Positions 6,218 through 9,605 of a stretch of 9,605 bases of DNA are shown one piece after another. The stretch covers positions 1-9,605 of the forward strand of contig UQOG01000078.1 in the NCBI GenBank assembly GCA_900542615.1, given 5' to 3'. Source of the stretch: an uncultured Eubacteriales bacterium (GTDB taxonomy: Bacteria; Bacillota; Clostridia; Christensenellales; CAG-138). How positions within the stretch are numbered: position 1 is the stretch's first letter; every line of letters starts with the position of its first letter. The notes under the pieces were generated by a model that saw only the letters and a program-made list of their open reading frames with translations, did no database searches and had not been told where the DNA came from. The position numbers and the translations under genes were made by a program.

Positions 6218-7177
6218 ATGATTTGGAATACGGACCGAATGGACTATTTCGCAGCGGATTTTTTCCAGGGAATGGGCCTAGCCATGCCGGACCGTTGGGA
6301 GCCCCTGATCGGCGTACGGAACGCCGGGGCCATCGTGCGAAAGGGCTTTGACCCTACCCGCTTCGCCATTATTATCAGCGGGGGCGGGGGCAACGGCCCC
6401 CTGTTTCCCGGGTATGTGGGGGAAGGCTTGGCGGATGCGGCGGTGATCGGCGCGCCCTTTGCCGCCCCCAATGCTTATACCATTTATGAGACCGGGAAAG
6501 CCCTGCGCCCTGAAAAAGGGGTATTGCTGCTGTATAATAATTTTGCCGGGGATTTTCTCAACAACGACATGGCAGCCGAATTTTTGCAGATGGATGGTAT
6601 TCCGGTGGAAAGCGTGATTTCCAACGACGATATCGCCTCTGCCGTGGGGGAAGAGCGCAGCGCCCGGGGGGGCCGCTGCGGCATCGCGTTTTTAATGAAA
6701 ATGGCGGCGAACTGCGCCAAGCGGGATATGTCCCTGCAGGACACGGCGGCGCTGCTGCGGGCGGCCCAAAACCGGTTGGGCACCCTGAGCGTGCATTTGG
6801 ACTTTGGCAGCCGGCTGATCGCCTATGGAGCGGGCTTTTCCGGGGAATCCGGGGTGCGCATCGCAACCCATATGGATATGGGCCGCTGCGCCCAGGAAGC
6901 CTGCAACATGCTGCTGGAGGACCTGGAGCCCCAAGCGGGGGAGCGGCTGTATGTGCTGGTGAACCGGCTGCGGTATACCAGCTATGCGGACGGGTACATT
7001 TTTGCCAACCTGGTGCACCGGTATTTAGCCGCGCAGTACCCGGTGGAGCAGATGCGGGTCGCCAATTTCTCAAACATTATTGATGTATACGGCTATAGCG
7101 TTACCATCCTGTGCGCGGACGCCAACCTGCGCCCCTATCTGGAGGGTACCTGCTATACCGATAGCTTTATCCTATGA
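6218..7177 (+). CDS. Divergent DhaK-like (Dak1 domain) protein lacking both active-site histidines
   Basis: This 319-residue protein matches the substrate-binding DhaK subunit of dihydroxyacetone kinases. ISGGG (53-57), PGYVGEGLADAAVIG (64-78), LLLYNNFAGDFLNNDMAAE (103-121) and GAGFSGESGV (204-213) align with the E. coli DhaK blocks SGGGSGHEP, GYIGQG, NYTGD and GVGIHGEPG. D112 keeps the catalytic Asp109 position. The SGHEP motif is replaced by GNGP, removing the His56 equivalent, and the covalent substrate-binding His (H218 in E. coli) is Ser208. Segment 189-204 is also about 10 residues shorter than in E. coli. The protein therefore cannot bind dihydroxyacetone through the usual hemiaminal. 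With an intact DhaL two genes on, it probably presents another hydroxyketone or ketose for phosphorylation; a sensor role is possible. AAAGGAG (6204-6210) supports the ATG. Fold assignment is firm; substrate is unknown. Confidence 0.85.
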   Translation: MIWNTDRMDYFAADFFQGMGLAMPDRWEPLIGVRNAGAIVRKGFDPTRFAIIISGGGGNGPLFPGYVGEGLADAAVIGAPFAAPNAYTIYETGKALRPEKGVLLLYNNFAGDFLNNDMAAEFLQMDGIPVESVISNDDIASAVGEERSARGGRCGIAFLMKMAANCAKRDMSLQDTAALLRAAQNRLGTLSVHLDFGSRLIAYGAGFSGESGVRIATHMDMGRCAQEACNMLLEDLEPQAGERLYVLVNRLRYTSYADGYIFANLVHRYLAAQYPVEQMRVANFSNIIDVYGYSVTILCADANLRPYLEGTCYTDSFIL

Positions 7178-7194
7178 CAAAGGCGGTATAACCC

Positions 7195-7986
7195 ATGTTT
7201 GCAGAAGAACGGCAACAAAAGATTTACGATTTGATATGCCAGGAGAAATCCATGCGGGTGCAGCAGCTCAGCAAGCTGCTGAATACTTCGGAGGTGACGG
7301 TGCGGCGGGATCTGGAGGAGCTGCACCGGCAAAAGAAGATCATCCGCACCCACGGCGGCGCGGTAGCCTATTATCCCGTCGGCAAAAGCATCAAGGTGCC
7401 GGAGCTGATGGCGGATACCCGGCAGCTGCCGGCCAAGCAGGCCATCGCCCAGGCGGCCTATGGATATATCAACGACTATGATACCATCCTATTGGATGGG
7501 TCCAGCACCGTGTATGAGCTGGTGAAGCTGCTGGCCCGCAACGAGAAGAAGAACCTGATCATCATCACCACCTCCGCCCTGACAGTGGTGGCCCTTTCCG
7601 GGCTGGATTCCAGCCGGGTCATCATGGCGGGGGGTACGGTGAGCTACGCCCACAATACGGTGGAGGGCCACATGACCAGCAAGTTCATCCGGGATATCCG
7701 GGTGGATAAGTGCTTCATCGGCATCAACGGCATCGATGAGGATTTCGGCTATTCCACCCCCCGCTTTGAGGATGCGGAGCTGAAGGTACTATCCATGGCC
7801 TCGGCCAACCAGTCCTTCATCCTGGCGGACCATACCAAATTTGGAAAGGTGTATCTCACCCGGGTGGACGCGGTATGCGATTACCTGATCACCGATACCC
7901 GGCAAAACGGCTATCCCTACGAATCCCTGGAGCCCCAGACCACCGTGGTGATTGTGGACGAAGAGAAGGGGGCGCAAGGCGAATGA
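7195..7986 (+). CDS. DeoR/GlpR-family transcriptional regulator
   Basis: This 263-residue regulator has an N-terminal winged helix (about 1-57) with recognition region LSKLLNTSEVTVRRDLEEL (25-43) and the family wing motif RTHGGA (51-56). The C-terminal sugar-phosphate-sensing domain (about 75-250) shows LLDGSSTVYEL (99-109), TTSALTVV (125-132), MAGGTVS (144-150), AELKVLSMA (194-202) and ADHTKFGK (211-218). DeoR proteins usually repress sugar operons until a phosphorylated intermediate binds. It lies 17 bases after the DhaK-like gene and overlaps the DhaL gene by four bases (ATGA), so all three are translationally linked. Auto-control of this operon through dyads upstream of 2506 is likely but not shown. 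Length and motifs are normal. Confidence 0.95.
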   Translation: MFAEERQQKIYDLICQEKSMRVQQLSKLLNTSEVTVRRDLEELHRQKKIIRTHGGAVAYYPVGKSIKVPELMADTRQLPAKQAIAQAAYGYINDYDTILLDGSSTVYELVKLLARNEKKNLIIITTSALTVVALSGLDSSRVIMAGGTVSYAHNTVEGHMTSKFIRDIRVDKCFIGINGIDEDFGYSTPRFEDAELKVLSMASANQSFILADHTKFGKVYLTRVDAVCDYLITDTRQNGYPYESLEPQTTVVIVDEEKGAQGE

Positions 7987-8624
7987 TGCAAGCCCTGACC
8001 GTGGAGCAATTGCAGCAGGCGCTGCTCCAAGCCAGCCAGACCATTATCGCCAACGAACCCCTGCTTACCCAGATCGATTCCATCATCGGGGACGGCGACC
8101 ATGGCACAGGGATGCGGGACGGCTTTTCCGTTTTGCAGGAGACCCTGAAAAGCACCCGGTATCCGGATATTTTTGCCCTGATGCGGGATGCGGGCATCGC
8201 CCTGGTGAAAACCATGGGAGGCGCGTCCGGGGTGATATTCGGCACCATGTTCATCGCCGGCCATGAGGGGGTGCGGGACCGCACCCAAATGGACGCCCGG
8301 GAGCTGGTGGAATTTTTCCGGGCGGGGGCTGCCTCCATCGCCAAGCGGGGACGCACATCCCCCGGGGATAAGACCATGCTGGACGCCCTGCTGCCCGCCG
8401 TGGACGCCATGGAGCAAGCCTGCGGCCAGACCCAGGATGTAGCCCTGGTGTTAAAGGCGGCATACCAGGGGGCCCTGGATGGGGTAGAGGCCACCAAAAC
8501 CATGCTGTCCCGGAAGGGGCGATCCAAGAATTTCCGGGAAAAAACCCTGGGCATACCGGACCCCGGCGCGGTTTCGGTATCTCTGATCTTCAAGGGCATA
8601 TATGATTCCGTGGCGGGCCTGTAG
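7983..8624 (+). CDS. dhaL: DhaL-type ATP-binding subunit (Dak2 domain) of a dihydroxyacetone-kinase-like enzyme
   Basis: This 213-residue helical-barrel protein supplies the nucleotide site of DhaK/DhaL kinases. Metal- and phosphate-binding landmarks are complete: D32 and IGDGDHGTGM (35-44, D37 and D39) for the two magnesium ions, MGGASG (78-83), PGDKTMLDAL (127-136), GRSKNFREKTLG (179-190) and the DPGA lid motif (193-196). Length matches stand-alone DhaL. The chosen ATG overlaps the DeoR stop codon as ATGA; a second Met follows directly, and a longer in-frame extension to 7875 would only overlap DeoR. No PTS-type DhaM is encoded in the window, so either ATP is the direct donor or DhaM lies elsewhere. 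Its partner is presumably the DhaK-like protein at 6218, oddly separated from it by the regulator. Confidence 0.92.
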   Translation: MMQALTVEQLQQALLQASQTIIANEPLLTQIDSIIGDGDHGTGMRDGFSVLQETLKSTRYPDIFALMRDAGIALVKTMGGASGVIFGTMFIAGHEGVRDRTQMDARELVEFFRAGAASIAKRGRTSPGDKTMLDALLPAVDAMEQACGQTQDVALVLKAAYQGALDGVEATKTMLSRKGRSKNFREKTLGIPDPGAVSVSLIFKGIYDSVAGL

Positions 8625-8675
8625 GCTGCGGCGGAGCCAATAGAGTTTTAAATCAAGAAAAAGGAGAAAAAAACC

Positions 8676-9524
8676 ATGAGCCTGGAAAAAGTGAGCGATA
8701 TTCTGAAAATGGCCGACAAAGCCAAAACCTCTGCCATCGCTTACAACTGCACGGATTACAACACCGTTTACTCCGCCATCACCATCGCGGAGGAAATGAA
8801 CAAGCCGGTTATCTGCATGTTGTATCCGGAACACGCCCAGAAGAACAACTGGTGCAACCCCAAGAGCTTTTCGGAAATCGTCCGTTCCATCGCCCGGAAC
8901 GTAAGGGTGCCGGTGGGCTTGCATCTGGATCACTGTACGGATCCGGACTATATCCTGGCTGCCGTAAAGGACGGCTTCACTTCCGTCATGTATGATGGTT
9001 CCATGCTCAGCGTGGAGGAAAACATTAAAAATACCCGGGCCATCGCGGATAAAGCCCATGCCCTGGGCGCCGAGGTGGAAGCGGAATTGGGCCGGGTGGG
9101 CTTTGCCTCCACCATCACCGACCAGTCCGATACGGATATGTATACCAAGCCCGAGGTGGCGGCGGCCTTCTGCGAGCAGTCCAAGTGCGACAGCGTGGCC
9201 GTGGCCATCGGCAGCGCCCATGGCTTCTACAAGGAAACGCCCCATCTGGACATCAACCGGCTCAAGGAGATCAACGCAGCCACAGACGTGCCCCTGGTGC
9301 TCCATGGCGGCAGCGGCATCCCCAACGACCAGCTGGCCATCGCCTTCCAGGAGGGCATCAACAAGTTCAACGTGGGTACGGAATACTTCTGGCTTTACTT
9401 CCAGACCCTCAAGAAGTTTACTGCCGATCCGGACGCCAACTTCTTCCAGCTCCCCGAGGTGGTGCAGGACGCCCTGATGAACTATCTGCGGCAGAAGATG
9501 CTCCTTTGCACCATGACGGTATAA
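8676..9524 (+). CDS. Class II (zinc) ketose-phosphate aldolase, Fba/GatY family
   Basis: This 282-residue TIM-barrel aldolase should cleave a ketose phosphate to dihydroxyacetone phosphate and an aldehyde. The zinc and catalytic residues are present: HLDHC (83-87) with catalytic D85 and ligand H86, H182 in GSAHGFYK (179-186) and H210 in VLHGGSGIP (208-216). GGSG and NVGTE (232-236) match the DHAP phosphate-binding region. VEAELGRVG (134-142) is normal, but the following loop reads FASTITDQSD where relatives have Gly-x-Glu-Asp-Asp, so the acidic catalytic loop is missing or moved. The N-terminal AYNCTDYN (22-29) is also unusual. AAGGAG (8661-8666) precedes the ATG. It is the last gene of the operon, 51 bases after dhaL, and probably performs the carbon-splitting step. 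The substrate is unknown; fructose-1,6-bisphosphate is not assured. Confidence 0.92.
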   Translation: MSLEKVSDILKMADKAKTSAIAYNCTDYNTVYSAITIAEEMNKPVICMLYPEHAQKNNWCNPKSFSEIVRSIARNVRVPVGLHLDHCTDPDYILAAVKDGFTSVMYDGSMLSVEENIKNTRAIADKAHALGAEVEAELGRVGFASTITDQSDTDMYTKPEVAAAFCEQSKCDSVAVAIGSAHGFYKETPHLDINRLKEINAATDVPLVLHGGSGIPNDQLAIAFQEGINKFNVGTEYFWLYFQTLKKFTADPDANFFQLPEVVQDALMNYLRQKMLLCTMTV

Positions 9525-9543
9525 CCTCCATTTTCCCACAAAC

Positions 9544-9574
9544 AAACGGGCAGCCTGATAGGCTGCCCGTTTTT
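9544..9574 (+). terminator. Intrinsic terminator of the rightward operon
   Basis: ACGGGCAGCC (9546-9555) pairs perfectly with GGCTGCCCGT (9561-9570) around loop TGATA, flanking A and T bases extend the stem, and the T-run 9570-9574 follows. It starts 19 bases after the aldolase stop codon, which supports the aldolase as the last gene. The opposite strand also has a T-rich tail, so it may work in both directions. Confidence 0.93.
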
Positions 9575-9583
9575 GGCTGTCGA

Positions 9584-9605
9584 AAAAGTGGCTTGCGCCA
9601 CTTTT
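9584..9605. repeat. Second inverted repeat, cut by the window edge
   Basis: AAAAGTGGC (9584-9592) and GCCACTTTT (9597-9605) form a perfect 9-bp stem with loop TTGC. The upstream CTGTCGA suggests the symmetry may go on beyond the window. It could be a second, bidirectional terminator shared with a convergent gene or one copy of a dispersed intergenic repeat. Confidence 0.65.

Noticed and set aside
7875..7982. Longer DhaL reading frame starting at 7875
   Set aside because: The extra 36 residues lie wholly over the end of the DeoR gene in another frame and resemble nothing in the family; the ATGA overlap at 7983 gives the normal DhaL length.
6218..8624. Ordinary dihydroxyacetone kinase operon (dhaK-dhaL, optionally dhaM)
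   Set aside because: The DhaK-like protein lacks both active-site histidines, no DhaM is present, and the genes share an operon with a sugar ABC importer and an aldolase rather than glycerol genes.
2488..9545. Long antisense open frames, for example minus-strand 2488-3549, 4189-5166, 5297-6166 and 8451-9545
   Set aside because: They lie opposite clearly conserved genes, have no ribosome sites or recognisable domains, and are rich in His/Gly/Ala/Asp as expected from reading GC-rich coding DNA backwards.

Overview
This GC-rich window looks like part of a chromosome from an anaerobic, low-oxygen-adapted Gram-positive bacterium, most likely a Clostridia-type gut Firmicute. The evidence is a lipobox signal peptide followed by an acidic Ala/Pro/Glu linker on the solute-binding protein, strong AGGAGG-type ribosome sites, a consensus sigma-A promoter, intrinsic terminators and cysteine-rich proteins. 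The genus cannot be named from sequence alone. I see no rRNA, tRNA, CRISPR array, transposase or phage gene.

Layout: the window is one sugar-utilisation locus built from two divergent transcription units around a 303-base AT-rich control region (2203-2505). Leftward: a PfkB-family sugar kinase (1231-2202), then a DUF4432 aldose-epimerase-like protein (136-1188), ending at an intrinsic terminator (71-107). Rightward: a ribose/galactose-type ABC importer (lipoprotein binding protein 2506-3552, double-NBD ATPase 3676-5178, permease 5204-6184), a divergent DhaK-like protein (6218-7177), a DeoR-family regulator (7195-7986), a DhaL ATP-binding subunit (7983-8624) and a class II zinc aldolase (8676-9524), ending at an intrinsic terminator (9544-9574). 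The rightward unit has a near-consensus promoter (TTGACA, 17-bp spacer, TATTAT) whose -10 box lies inside a long dyad. Two further related dyads lie 40 bp apart just upstream.

How the genes fit together (inference): a monosaccharide is bound and imported unphosphorylated by the ABC system, its anomers or an epimer are interconverted by the DUF4432 protein, it is phosphorylated by the PfkB kinase and/or the DhaK/DhaL pair, and the phosphorylated ketose is cleaved by the class II aldolase, probably to dihydroxyacetone phosphate plus an aldehyde. The DeoR protein would sense a phosphorylated intermediate and control the locus.

The most unusual part is the DhaK-like subunit. It keeps the fold landmarks and the catalytic aspartate of dihydroxyacetone kinase, but lacks both active-site histidines, including the one that binds dihydroxyacetone covalently (replaced by Ser208), and is shortened around the substrate pocket. 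Its partner DhaL is intact. The aldolase also lacks the usual Gly-Gly-x-Glu-Asp loop. Together these suggest a dihydroxyacetone-kinase-type system re-purposed for another substrate, probably a larger ketose or ketose phosphate.
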